DNA from: Gammaproteobacteria bacterium
GTDB lineage: Bacteria > Pseudomonadota > Gammaproteobacteria > Burkholderiales > Thiobacillaceae
Direction: 5' to 3'
Length of the DNA: 6,932 nucleotides
NCBI GenBank assembly: GCA_018820745.1
Contig: JAHJNP010000132.1
Location: 1 to 6,932, forward strand
Shown: piece after piece, positions 1-6,068 of the stretch
Layout of the letters: every line of letters begins with the position of its first letter
Numbering within the stretch: the first letter of the stretch is position 1
Program-made: the position numbers and the translations under genes
Notes under the pieces: generated by a model
Told to the model about the DNA's origin: nothing
Database searches by the model: none
Seen by the model: the letters and a program-made list of their open reading frames with translations, nothing else

Positions 1-534
1 ATGGTCATCATCGGCCTGTTCATCGGCGGCATGGTGCCCTACCTGTTTGCTGCAATGGGGATGGAAGCGGTCGGCCGCGCTGCCGGTTCCGTGGTGGTGG
101 AGGTGCGCCGCCAGTTCAAGTCAATCCCCGGCATCATGGCCGGCACGGCCAAGCCGGAATACGGCACCTGCGTCGACATGCTGACCAAGGCCGCGATCAA
201 GGAAATGATCGTGCCCTCGCTGCTGCCGGTTGCGGTTCCCGTGATCGTTGGCCTCACCCTCGGCGCTCAGGCTCTGGGCGGCGTGCTGGTCGGCACCATC
301 GTCACCGGCATCTTCGTGGCCATTTCCATGACCACCGGCGGCGGTGCGTGGGACAACGCCAAGAAATACATCGAGGAAGGCAACTACGGCGGCAAGGGTT
401 CAGAAGCGCACAAGGCTGCCGTTACTGGGGATACCGTCGGCGATCCCTACAAGGATACCGCCGGCCCGGCCGTCAACCCGCTGATCAAGATCATCAACAT
501 CGTGGCACTGCTGATCGTGCCGCTGATCGGCTAA
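1..534 (+). CDS. hppA: Membrane-integral H+-translocating pyrophosphatase, C-terminal part (5' end outside window)
   Basis: This is the last 177 residues of a membrane pyrophosphatase, which hydrolyses PPi in the cytoplasm and pumps H+ (in some subfamilies Na+) across the inner membrane. Family members are about 670-700 residues with 16 membrane helices, so the ATG at base 1 is almost certainly internal. Hydrophobic segments lie at about residues 2-21, 69-88, 92-112 and 162-176. The PPi/Mg2+ site is clear: D118 and K121 in the [13 protein letters not shown] block, then D144, D148, K151 and D152 in [18 protein letters not shown], and K163. Their spacing matches D691/K694 and D723/D727/K730/D731/K742 of the Vigna radiata enzyme as I know it. 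The residues that separate K+-dependent from K+-independent types lie upstream, so that class and ion specificity cannot be called. Two hairpins follow the stop, suggesting it ends its transcription unit. Confidence 0.96.
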   Translation: MVIIGLFIGGMVPYLFAAMGMEAVGRAAGSVVVEVRRQFKSIPGIMAGTAKPEYGTCVDMLTKAAIKEMIVPSLLPVAVPVIVGLTLGAQALGGVLVGTIVTGIFVAISMTTGGGAWDNAKKYIEEGNYGGKGSEAHKAAVTGDTVGDPYKDTAGPAVNPLIKIINIVALLIVPLIG

Positions 535-547
535 GCGGCTGGGTAAA

Positions 548-572
548 GCCTGGTTGGTTAAATCAGCCAGGC
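548..572 (+). other. Inverted repeat just after hppA, no clear T-tract
   Basis: Arms gcctgg (548-553) and ccaggc (567-572) pair perfectly. The stem can extend inward by about three more pairs (one G-U), leaving a loop of about seven bases. It is followed by ccctttaat, which is not a convincing T-tract. It may act as a 3' stabilising hairpin or as the first of two hairpins ending hppA mRNA. Confidence 0.5.
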
Positions 573-592
573 CCTTTAATGCGTTAAGCTTG

Positions 593-617
593 AGCCGGGA
601 GACTTCCCGGCTTTTTT
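593..617 (+). terminator. Intrinsic terminator downstream of hppA
   Basis: Arms agccggga (593-600) and tcccggct (605-612) form a perfect 8-bp stem with a four-base loop (gact), followed directly by a run of six T (612-617). This has all the parts of a rho-independent terminator for rightward transcription, and it separates hppA from the downstream DUF2892 gene. Confidence 0.9.
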
Positions 618-654
618 AAAAATAACGCATAACCAACCGAGAGAGGAAGAGACA

Positions 655-852
655 ATGGCAAGAAATGTTTGTGGTATAGATCGCGCAGTGCGCGCAGTGG
701 CTGGCCTCGGGCTCATCGCCTGGGCCGTGCTCGATCCCGAAAGCCCGATGCTGATCGCAGGTCCGATCGGCTTTGTGCTGCTGTTGACCTCGGTCTTCGC
801 CTGGTGCCCGGTTTATCTGCCGTTCGGCTTCAGAAGCTGCAAGGCAAAGTAA
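655..852 (+). CDS. DUF2892 (YgaP-type transmembrane domain) small membrane protein
   Basis: This 65-residue protein matches the DUF2892 pattern: an N-terminal NVxGIDRxxR block (here [10 protein letters not shown], residues 4-13), two hydrophobic segments (about 14-26 and 32-50), then a WCPVY motif and a C-terminal SCK. It should sit in the inner membrane as a two-helix hairpin. The same domain forms the membrane tail of the rhodanese protein YgaP, and stand-alone copies are common, often near sulfur or redox genes; their function is not established. Cysteines are C6, C51 and C62. The last two are typical of the family, whereas position 6 is, from memory, more often Gly. The start is supported by a purine-rich Shine-Dalgarno stretch (gagaggaagag, 641-651). 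The gene lies between the hppA terminator and its own terminator at 881-907, so it is probably monocistronic. An overlapping longer frame (669-1535) is only the upstream extension of lolA and is not used here. Confidence 0.88.
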   Translation: MARNVCGIDRAVRAVAGLGLIAWAVLDPESPMLIAGPIGFVLLLTSVFAWCPVYLPFGFRSCKAK

Positions 853-880
853 ACTTTCGCCGTATTGCAGGGTCAAGCAC

Positions 881-907
881 AGTGCGCCCGCCGGGCGCAC
901 TTTTTTT
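881..907 (+). terminator. Intrinsic terminator between the DUF2892 gene and lolA
   Basis: Arms agtgcgcc (881-888) and ggcgcact (894-901) form a perfect GC-rich 8-bp stem with a five-base loop, running into seven T (901-907). It should stop transcription of the DUF2892 gene. It ends only 10 bases before the lolA ATG, leaving almost no room for a separate downstream promoter. Confidence 0.88.
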
Positions 908-917
908 GGGAAACTTC

Positions 918-1535
918 ATGCGATTTATGCGATTTATTTCTGTACTCCTGGCGCTCGCCCTCACCGGCGCAGCCCACGCCGGCGGCGTCGAGCGCCTCAA
1001 GGCCTTTATCGCCGGCGCCAAGACCGCCGAAGCCGACTTCACCCAGACCGTCGCCGACAAGACCGGTCGCGTCACCCAGCAGGCCAGCGGCAGGATGGCG
1101 TTTGCCCGCCCCGGAAAATTCCGCTGGGATTACAGCGCGCCGTATGAACAGGTGATCGTCGGCGACGGCGTCAAGCTGTGGCTGTACGACGTCGATCTCG
1201 AACAGGTCACCGTCAAGTCGCTCGGCGACGTCATCGCCGGCACCCCCGCGGCGCTGCTGGCCGGCGACGACTCGATCGAGAAATACTTCAGCCTGAAAAA
1301 TGCCGGCGAGGCGGGCGGCCTGGAATGGCTGGAAGCCACCCCCAAAAACAAGGACACCAGCTTCGAACGCATCCGCATGGGCTTCAAGGGCGACGTCCTG
1401 GTGCAGATGGAGCTGTTCGACTTCTTCGGCCAGCGCACCACGCTCAAGCTGTCGCACTTCGTGCGCAACCCGAGCATCGCGCCGTCGCGTTTCACCTTCA
1501 CCCCGCCCAAGGGCGCCGACGTCATCGGCGAGTAA
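918..1535 (+). CDS. lolA: Outer-membrane lipoprotein carrier protein LolA
   Basis: LolA is the periplasmic chaperone that takes mature lipoproteins from the LolCDE ABC transporter and carries them to LolB at the outer membrane. The product is 205 residues, a normal length for the family. It begins with a Sec signal peptide (basic MRFMRF, hydrophobic core, AHA at 19-21, likely cleavage after residue 21). Family blocks follow: ADFTQ (39-43), [16 protein letters not shown] (57-72, the RPGKFRW signature), [10 protein letters not shown] (75-84), [13 protein letters not shown] (87-99), and late in the protein the [12 protein letters not shown] and [20 protein letters not shown] blocks. The ATG at 918 has a weak gggaa Shine-Dalgarno element (908-912). 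An ATG at 927 (MRFISV) would also leave a workable signal peptide. A lolA-rarA order is common in proteobacteria and is kept here, interrupted by a structured repeat. Confidence 0.95.
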   Translation: MRFMRFISVLLALALTGAAHAGGVERLKAFIAGAKTAEADFTQTVADKTGRVTQQASGRMAFARPGKFRWDYSAPYEQVIVGDGVKLWLYDVDLEQVTVKSLGDVIAGTPAALLAGDDSIEKYFSLKNAGEAGGLEWLEATPKNKDTSFERIRMGFKGDVLVQMELFDFFGQRTTLKLSHFVRNPSIAPSRFTFTPPKGADVIGE

Positions 1536-1536
1536 T

Positions 1537-1700
1537 CCGTCATTGCGAGGCGCAGCCGAAGCAATCCAGAGTACCCATGGGGCACAAGTGCCAGCGGAAT
1601 CAACGAACACTGGATCGTCCCACAAGGGGACTCCGATCCATTGCGCGCTAAAGCGCGTGTGGAGTCGTATGCCACGTCGCTGCGCTCCTCGCGATGACGG
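1537..1700. repeat. Structured inverted-repeat element (MITE- or REP-like) between lolA and rarA
   Basis: The outer arms are ccgtcattgcgagg (1537-1550) and cctcgcgatgacgg (1687-1700), which pair at 13 of 14 positions. The match continues inward with gaps (cgcagccgaagc against gcgtcgctgcgct). Inside are further hairpins. tggatc (1611-1616) pairs with gatcca (1635-1640) and gtccc (1617-1621) with gggac (1627-1631), forming one stem of 11 bp with a three-base bulge. An alternative fold pairs gactcc (1629-1634) with ggagtc (1661-1666) around a small stem cgcgc/gcgcg (1644-1648/1653-1657). The sequence CGTCATTGCGAGG followed by GAAGCAATCC is a type of dispersed intergenic repeat I recognise from many proteobacterial genomes. 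It starts two bases after the lolA stop and ends 37 bases before rarA. No protein of its own is supported. Confidence 0.75.
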
Positions 1701-1737
1701 AATGAATCAGCATCACCCTGAGGGATAATGGGCGCCA

Positions 1738-3069
1738 ATGTCTACCCAAGACCTCTTTCAATCCGACACCCCGGAGCCTGCGCGCGACGACCCCAACGCG
1801 CCGCTGGCCGAGCGCCTTCGCCCGCGCACCCTGGCCGACGTCGTCGGGCAGACCCATCTGCTCGGCCCCGGCAAGCCGCTGCGCCTGGCCTTCGATTCCG
1901 GCAGGCTGCATTCGATGATCCTGTGGGGGCCGCCGGGGGTGGGCAAGACCACGCTGGCGCGGCTGACCGCGCAGGCCTTCGGCGCCGACTTCATCGCCAT
2001 CTCGGCCGTGCTCTCCGGCGTCAAGGACATCCGCGAAGCGGTCGAGCGCGCGCGCATGAACCAGACCCTGGCCCGCACCACCATCCTGTTCGTCGACGAA
2101 GTCCACCGCTTCAACAAGGCGCAGCAGGACGCGTTTTTGCCGCACGTCGAATCGGGGCTGTTCACCTTCATCGGCGCCACCACCGAAAACCCCTCGTTCG
2201 AAGTCGTCGGCGCGCTGCTGTCGCGCGCCCAGGTCTACGTCCTGAAGTCGCTCACGCCCGACGAGCTCGGCCAGCTGATGCAGCGCGCGCTGAAGGAGCT
2301 GCCCGACCTGAAGCTGGGCGAGGGCGTCGACAAGCTGCTGGCCGCCTACGCCGACGGCGATGCCCGCAAGCTCCTGAACCTGCTGGAGCAGCTCGACATC
2401 GCCGCGCGCACCTCGCAGGTGGCGGAAGTCGACGCCGCCTTCGTCGAAAACGCGCTGGCGCAATCGCTGCGCCGCTTCGACAAGGGCGGCGAAGCCTTCT
2501 ACGACCAGATTTCCGCGCTGCACAAAAGCGTGCGCGGCAGCGACCCCGACGCCTCGCTCTACTGGCTGGTGCGCATGCTCGACGGCGGCGCCGACCCGCG
2601 CTACCTCGGCCGGCGGCTGATCCGCATGGCGAGCGAAGACATCGGCCTGGCCGACCCGCGCGCGCTCGGTATCACGCTCGACGCCGTCGCCACCTACGAA
2701 CGCCTCGGCAGCCCCGAAGGCGAACTCGCGCTGGCCGAAGCCTGCATTTATCTGGCCTGCGCGCCCAAGAGCAACGCCGCCTACGTCGCCTACAACGCCG
2801 CGCGTGCCTTCGTGCAGTCCAACCCCTCCAACGACGTCCCCATCCACCTGCGCAACGCCCCCACCAAGCTGATGAAGGAACTGGGCTACGGCCGCGCCTA
2901 CCGCTACGCCCATGACGAGCCCGAAGCCTACGCCGCCGGCGAACGCTACTTCCCCGACGACATCGAAGAACAGCACTGGTACCGGCCCACCCCGCGCGGA
3001 CTCGAAGGCAAGATCGCCGACAAGCTGGCGCATCTGCGCGCGCTGGATGAGGACGCGGGCAAAAAGTAG
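1738..3069 (+). CDS. rarA: Replication-associated recombination protein A (RarA/MgsA), AAA+ ATPase
   Basis: RarA is a DNA-dependent AAA+ ATPase related to clamp-loader subunits and to eukaryotic WRNIP1/Mgs1. It acts at stalled replication forks and on single-stranded gaps with SSB. The 443-residue product has normal family length and all key motifs: Walker [10 protein letters not shown] (64-72), Walker [20 protein letters not shown] (116-134, with D120/E121), sensor 1 GATTENPSF (146-154), a probable arginine finger in LLSRA (R163), and sensor 2 [11 protein letters not shown] (R210). The helical tetramerisation region follows, and the C-terminal block around [21 protein letters not shown] matches the MgsA C-terminal domain. 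The start is well fixed: an in-frame stop lies at 1726-1728, no start codon lies between it and 1738, and the next in-frame Met is residue 60. The Shine-Dalgarno element is poor (gaggg at 1720-1724, rather far away). The next gene is a DsrE-like gene rather than the frequent neighbour serS. Confidence 0.97.
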   Translation: MSTQDLFQSDTPEPARDDPNAPLAERLRPRTLADVVGQTHLLGPGKPLRLAFDSGRLHSMILWGPPGVGKTTLARLTAQAFGADFIAISAVLSGVKDIREAVERARMNQTLARTTILFVDEVHRFNKAQQDAFLPHVESGLFTFIGATTENPSFEVVGALLSRAQVYVLKSLTPDELGQLMQRALKELPDLKLGEGVDKLLAAYADGDARKLLNLLEQLDIAARTSQVAEVDAAFVENALAQSLRRFDKGGEAFYDQISALHKSVRGSDPDASLYWLVRMLDGGADPRYLGRRLIRMASEDIGLADPRALGITLDAVATYERLGSPEGELALAEACIYLACAPKSNAAYVAYNAARAFVQSNPSNDVPIHLRNAPTKLMKELGYGRAYRYAHDEPEAYAAGERYFPDDIEEQHWYRPTPRGLEGKIADKLAHLRALDEDAGKK

Positions 3070-3084
3070 CGCAGGCCCTGGGTC

Positions 3085-3120
3085 AACCTGTCGATGAACT
3101 GCATTTTGATCGACAGGTTT
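3085..3120 (+). terminator. Hairpin after rarA, possible weak terminator
   Basis: Arms aacctgtcgat (3085-3095) and atcgacaggtt (3109-3119) make a perfect 11-bp stem with a 13-base loop, 15 bases after the rarA stop. Only three T follow, so termination strength is doubtful; it may be a 3' mRNA-stabilising stem. A second small palindrome, gtcgat-ggc-atcgac (about 3129-3143), repeats the same gtcgat/atcgac core just downstream. Confidence 0.5.
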
Positions 3121-3256
3121 AGGTGACGTGTCGATGGCATCGACCCGAAACAATAGCCGCGGCCATTCCACGCAAGTCGTCCCGTATAAGGAATCCGCTG
3201 CAACTCGGACTAACATCACGGCTATGCACCCCCCATCCCAACCCGGAGCGCTCACC

Positions 3257-3727
3257 ATGATCAAACGCATCCTGCTTATCGCCGCACTCGCTTTCAGCCT
3301 GCCCGCGCTTGCCGCCAGCAACGCCCCCTGGGGCAGCGCCAAAGAACTGGACATCGAGTATTCCAAGCAGAAGGTGGTCTACGATACCGCCGTCAAAACC
3401 GTTGAAGCCCTGACCAGCGTGCTCGACCGCGCCAGCTACCTGAGCGCACTCAACGGCGCCGACCCCTTTGACAACAAAATCGTCATCGTTTTGCACGGCA
3501 ACGAAATCAATTTCTTTGCCATCAAGAACTACGCCAAGAACAAAGCCCTGATGGAGCGCGCCCAGAGCCTGACGGTGGGCGGCATTATCGAATTCAGAAT
3601 GTGCAAAATCGCTGCCGAAGGACACGGCTACCAGCCCAAGGATATCCACGGCTTTGTGTCCATGGTGCCCATGGGCGACGCCGAAATTATTCGGCTGCAG
3701 CACGAAGGCTATGGCTACATGCGCTGA
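3257..3727 (+). CDS. Exported DsrE/DsrF-like family protein
   Basis: The 156-residue product has a clear signal peptide (MIKR, hydrophobic 5-18, cleavage near ALA-A at 19/20), so the mature protein should be periplasmic. The mature part resembles the DsrE/DsrF-like fold: a beta strand KIVIVLHGNEINFF (74-87), a helical segment with MERAQSLT, then IEFRMCKIAAEGHGYQPKDIHGF with C116, and a C-terminal VPMGDAEIIRLQHEGYGYMR block typical of this subfamily. C116 lies where related proteins carry a conserved Cys. Cytoplasmic DsrE and TusD proteins pass sulfur as persulfide on such a Cys; whether the secreted subfamily does so is not established. It is the only Cys in the mature chain. The start has ggag at 3244-3247 nine bases upstream. 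The 187-base gap after rarA, with hairpins, suggests separate transcription. The fold call is firmer than any function. Confidence 0.82.
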   Translation: MIKRILLIAALAFSLPALAASNAPWGSAKELDIEYSKQKVVYDTAVKTVEALTSVLDRASYLSALNGADPFDNKIVIVLHGNEINFFAIKNYAKNKALMERAQSLTVGGIIEFRMCKIAAEGHGYQPKDIHGFVSMVPMGDAEIIRLQHEGYGYMR

Positions 3728-3883
3728 CGCGCCGCCTTCAATCAGGTCTTTTCGGCGGCCGCCTCCTGCCTTCTGGACACGCTTGCAATAGCGCATACCG
3801 TATCCATACTGGGTGGAGGGAAGCACAAGCAAGGCGCGTGCAGCTCGACGCAAGCTCCCTAGCCGTTAACAGGGAGAGGTTTC
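3728..3883 (+). promoter_or_regulatory. Intergenic leader of the SGNH hydrolase gene: weak promoter candidate and RBS hairpin
   Basis: No gene is supported here. gccgcc (3731-3736) and ggcggc (3754-3759) could form a stem ending the DsrE-like transcript, but no T-tract follows. A weak sigma70-like promoter can be drawn with TTGCAA (3783-3788), a 16-base spacer and CATACT (3805-3810). Just before the gene, ctccct (3855-3860) pairs perfectly with agggag (3871-3876) over a ten-base loop, which would cover most of the strong Shine-Dalgarno sequence gggagagg (3872-3879). Confidence 0.35.
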
Positions 3884-4744
3884 ATGGCTAAAAAGGCGGT
3901 GCGCTATCAGGCGGAAATCATCCAGGCCATGAGCCTTGGCATGGGAGATTCTTCGCTGAATCCGGACGACCCAGACTATGCCTGGCGCATGCTCTCGGAA
4001 GGCGATTCCTGGTTCACCATCGGGGCGATTCCTTCGTCTAACCTGCTGTATGAACTGCGCCTGAAGAAGCGTACGATCGTCCTCAATCTGGGCTATCCCG
4101 GCGACACCATCGCCAACATCTCGCAGCTGTCCGGCAACACCGAATTCACCCGCCGGCTCGTCCACCCCAACTGGGCATCCGACTGGAACGCCCTGCTGCT
4201 CAGCGGCGGCGGCAACGACCTGATCGATCAGGCTTCCGACATCATCCGTGCGACCCCCACGGGCACCGGCAAAAAAGCCGCCGACTATGTGAATGTGGAT
4301 CGGCTGGCGGCATTCAAGCAAGGCGTCCAGGCGGGCTACCGGGCAATCGTCGCGCTGCGGGATTCCGCCGGCAGCCCGAACCAGGGCAAGCCGATCATCG
4401 TCCACACCTACGACTATCCCACCCCGCGCCCGGCACCGGCCACCTTCCTGATCGCGCCGATCACCAAGCCCTGGATGCACCCGATTTTCGAGCGCTACCA
4501 GGTGCCCAAATCGCTGCGGGCCAAGGTCGCCGAAATCCTGCTCGACACGCTGGCCGAGGCCCTGCTCGAACTGGGCAAGGAACTGCCGGCGTTTCATGTG
4601 GTGGATACCCGCAACACGCTCGAGCGTGCGGATATCGATGCCAAGGGCAACAGCGGCGACTGGCTGAACGAGATCCATCCCAACGGCGACGGCTATCGCA
4701 AGATCGCCAACAAGCTGGCGGCCAAACTTCACAAAGTGCTCTAA
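3884..4744 (+). CDS. SGNH/GDSL-type hydrolase, cytoplasmic
   Basis: This 286-residue protein has the SGNH hydrolase blocks in order. Block I is LSEGDSWF (38-44) with nucleophile S42; block II is NLGYPGDTIANIS (68-80) with an oxyanion Gly; block III is LLSGGGNDLID (105-115) with N111; block V is NEIHPNGDGYRKIANKL (262-278) with H265. Enzymes of this fold are esterases, lipases, thioesterases or carbohydrate deacetylases; the substrate cannot be read from sequence. There is no signal peptide, so it should act in the cytoplasm. The residue three before the catalytic His, normally Asp, is N262, with an Asp at 259. A strong Shine-Dalgarno sequence (gggagagg, 3872-3879) fixes the start. The M20 gene follows after 73 bases and a patatin gene after that, so it may belong to a hydrolase cluster. 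The fold is well supported; the biological role is unknown. Confidence 0.85.
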   Translation: MAKKAVRYQAEIIQAMSLGMGDSSLNPDDPDYAWRMLSEGDSWFTIGAIPSSNLLYELRLKKRTIVLNLGYPGDTIANISQLSGNTEFTRRLVHPNWASDWNALLLSGGGNDLIDQASDIIRATPTGTGKKAADYVNVDRLAAFKQGVQAGYRAIVALRDSAGSPNQGKPIIVHTYDYPTPRPAPATFLIAPITKPWMHPIFERYQVPKSLRAKVAEILLDTLAEALLELGKELPAFHVVDTRNTLERADIDAKGNSGDWLNEIHPNGDGYRKIANKLAAKLHKVL

Positions 4745-4761
4745 GCATCATGCAGAGGGGC

Positions 4762-4798
4762 TTGCCCTCAGGCGGCTGACAGCCATAATCAAGCCGCC
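4762..4798 (+). promoter_or_regulatory. Candidate sigma70-like promoter and overlapping inverted repeat upstream of the M20 gene
   Basis: TTGCCC (4762-4767), a 16-base spacer and CATAAT (4784-4789) resemble a -35/-10 pair (4 and 5 of 6 consensus bases), which would place transcription start about 20 bases before the ATG at 4818. The -10 lies within an inverted repeat, ggcggct (4771-4777) and agccgcc (4792-4798), with a 14-base loop. No T-tract follows, so this is not an intrinsic terminator. It could be an operator-like dyad or chance in GC-rich DNA. Confidence 0.35.
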
Positions 4799-4817
4799 GC
4801 CATTCACCGAACGTGTC

Positions 4818-6011
4818 ATGACAACAACAAACCACAACACGCCCCATACAAATTCAAGCCATCTGGATTCCATGATCGATCTGTTGGGCGCGCTGGTTGC
4901 TCGCCCCAGCCGCGCCGAGGCGGATTCACCCTTGCCGGTGTTGCAGGCCATATCCGACTGGCTCCGGGATCATGCCATCCCCCACGAATGGCTGCGTGAC
5001 GAAGCCGGTGTCGCCATCGGCGTGTGCGGCGAAATCCAGGGCGGCCGGCCCGGCCCCGCCTACCTGCTCGACGCCCCCGCAGACACCGCCCCCTTCGGCG
5101 ACCTGCAGGCCTGGCGTCATCCGCCCGACCAAGCCACCATCGAAGACGGCTGGATGTTCGGGCGGGGTAGCGCCGACAGCAAGGCAGGCATTGCCGTGTT
5201 CTGCCATGTGGTGGCCGACCTGTTGCCGCGGGCGCCGAAGCTGGCCGGCAAGCTGTGTTTCGTGTTCGACGCCGACGAACACACCGGCCGCTTCACCGGC
5301 ATCCGACACTACATGGACATGCGCGGCAGCGAGCCGGTGGCCGGCGTGATGATCGGCTATCCGGGCAACGACCGGCTGGTGATTGGGGCACGCGGGTTTT
5401 TGCGCGCCCGCCTCATCGTTCACGGCATCGGTGCGCATTCGGGTTCGTCCGGCACCCGCGGGGTCAACGCCATCGAACGCGCCCGGGTGCTGCTCGAACG
5501 CATGGTGGCCGCGCCGCTGACTTCAGCGGACGCGCGTTTTCCGCTGCCGCCCAAACTCACCGCCACCGCCATCCGTGGCGGCGGCAGTTTTGCGCTGGTG
5601 CCCGACCGTTGCGAACTCGAACTCGACCTGCGTCTGACCCCCAGCTTTGAAGACGCCGCCGCGCGCATGCATCTGCAGGCCATCGTCGCGCGCTTCGATG
5701 CCGACGGCGCCGCGCCCGCCACCGCCATCGAATGGCTGCCGGGCTGGCCGGCTTACCAGCTCGACCCCGCCACCCCCATGGTGCAGGCCCTGGCCGCTGC
5801 AGCCAGCGAGGCGTTCGGGCATTCGGTTCCGTCAGGCGTAGTGGGGCCGTCCAGCATTGCCAATTACCTGTCGACCCTGGGCGTGCCCGCCACTGCCGGC
5901 CTGGGCGTGACCTACCGCAACCTCCATGCGCCGGACGAATGCGTGTTGCTGGAATCCTTGCATCCCACTTTTCTCGCTTATCGCAACGCCCTGCTGCGCC
6001 TGCTGGAATAG
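4818..6011 (+). CDS. M20-family (ArgE/DapE/CPG2-type) metallohydrolase with altered metal site
   Basis: M20 enzymes are di-zinc peptidases and deacylases with a catalytic domain split by a dimerisation lid. The 397-residue product has that layout: a catalytic domain in about residues 18-190, a lid at about 191-300 starting GARGFLRARLIVHGIGAHSG (190-209, including the lid His H207), then the catalytic domain resumes, ending YRNLHAPDECV (366-376). Conserved parts are D89 (of the usual HxD), GRGSADSKAG (115-124, bridging D120), E154 as general base, and H370. The His of HxD is P87, the second Glu of the usual DEE is H155, and the next acidic ligand appears to be Y181 (IGYPGND). Substrate is unknown; nothing marks it as ArgE or DapE. 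There is no signal peptide. The ATG at 4818 has no good Shine-Dalgarno element and gives an odd Thr/Asn/His-rich start; the in-frame ATG at 4872 (MIDLLGALV) is a serious alternative. Confidence 0.88.
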   Translation: MTTTNHNTPHTNSSHLDSMIDLLGALVARPSRAEADSPLPVLQAISDWLRDHAIPHEWLRDEAGVAIGVCGEIQGGRPGPAYLLDAPADTAPFGDLQAWRHPPDQATIEDGWMFGRGSADSKAGIAVFCHVVADLLPRAPKLAGKLCFVFDADEHTGRFTGIRHYMDMRGSEPVAGVMIGYPGNDRLVIGARGFLRARLIVHGIGAHSGSSGTRGVNAIERARVLLERMVAAPLTSADARFPLPPKLTATAIRGGGSFALVPDRCELELDLRLTPSFEDAAARMHLQAIVARFDADGAAPATAIEWLPGWPAYQLDPATPMVQALAAAASEAFGHSVPSGVVGPSSIANYLSTLGVPATAGLGVTYRNLHAPDECVLLESLHPTFLAYRNALLRLLE

Positions 6012-6057
6012 GGCAGGGCAAATCGATATCAACAGCCCGCACGCAGCCATCACAAAC

Positions 6058-6063
6058 AGGAGG
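6058..6063 (+). promoter_or_regulatory. Consensus Shine-Dalgarno sequence of the patatin gene
   Basis: AGGAGG lies five bases before the ATG at 6069. It fixes the start of the patatin gene and is much stronger than the site in front of the preceding M20 gene, suggesting independent and efficient translation. Confidence 0.85.
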
Positions 6064-6068
6064 CCACC

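Noticed and set aside
669..917. N-terminal extension of the lolA frame upstream to 669
   Set aside because: The extra 83 residues are Arg-rich out-of-frame translation of the DUF2892 gene and pass through its terminator. The signal peptide begins at 918.
873..1625. Minus-strand open frame of 250 codons opposite lolA
   Set aside because: It is an antisense shadow of lolA with no recognisable motif, and it ends inside the intergenic repeat.
1537..1700. CRISPR array or tRNA-like gene in the lolA-rarA gap
   Set aside because: There are no direct repeats with regular spacers, and the stems do not give a cloverleaf with tRNA arm lengths or conserved loop bases. The signal is inverted-repeat structure only.
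1728..2915. Plus-strand frame of 395 codons overlapping rarA
   Set aside because: Its Arg/Ala/Pro-rich translation is typical of a shifted frame in GC-rich DNA. RarA motifs are all in the frame starting at 1738.
3185..3190. TATAAG as a possible -10 box before the DsrE-like gene
   Set aside because: No acceptable -35 element lies at 16-18 bases upstream, so there is not enough to call a promoter.
1648..3366. Long minus-strand open frame of 572 codons opposite rarA and beyond
   Set aside because: It is the antisense shadow of the high-GC rarA gene. Its product is a Gly/Val/Ala/Gln-rich sequence with no recognisable domain, and it runs through an intergenic hairpin and the repeat element, while the + strand carries a complete AAA+ protein.
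3866..4732. Minus-strand open frame of 288 codons opposite the SGNH gene
   Set aside because: It mirrors almost exactly the + strand gene, which has all SGNH blocks and a strong ribosome binding site. The antisense product has no recognisable domain.
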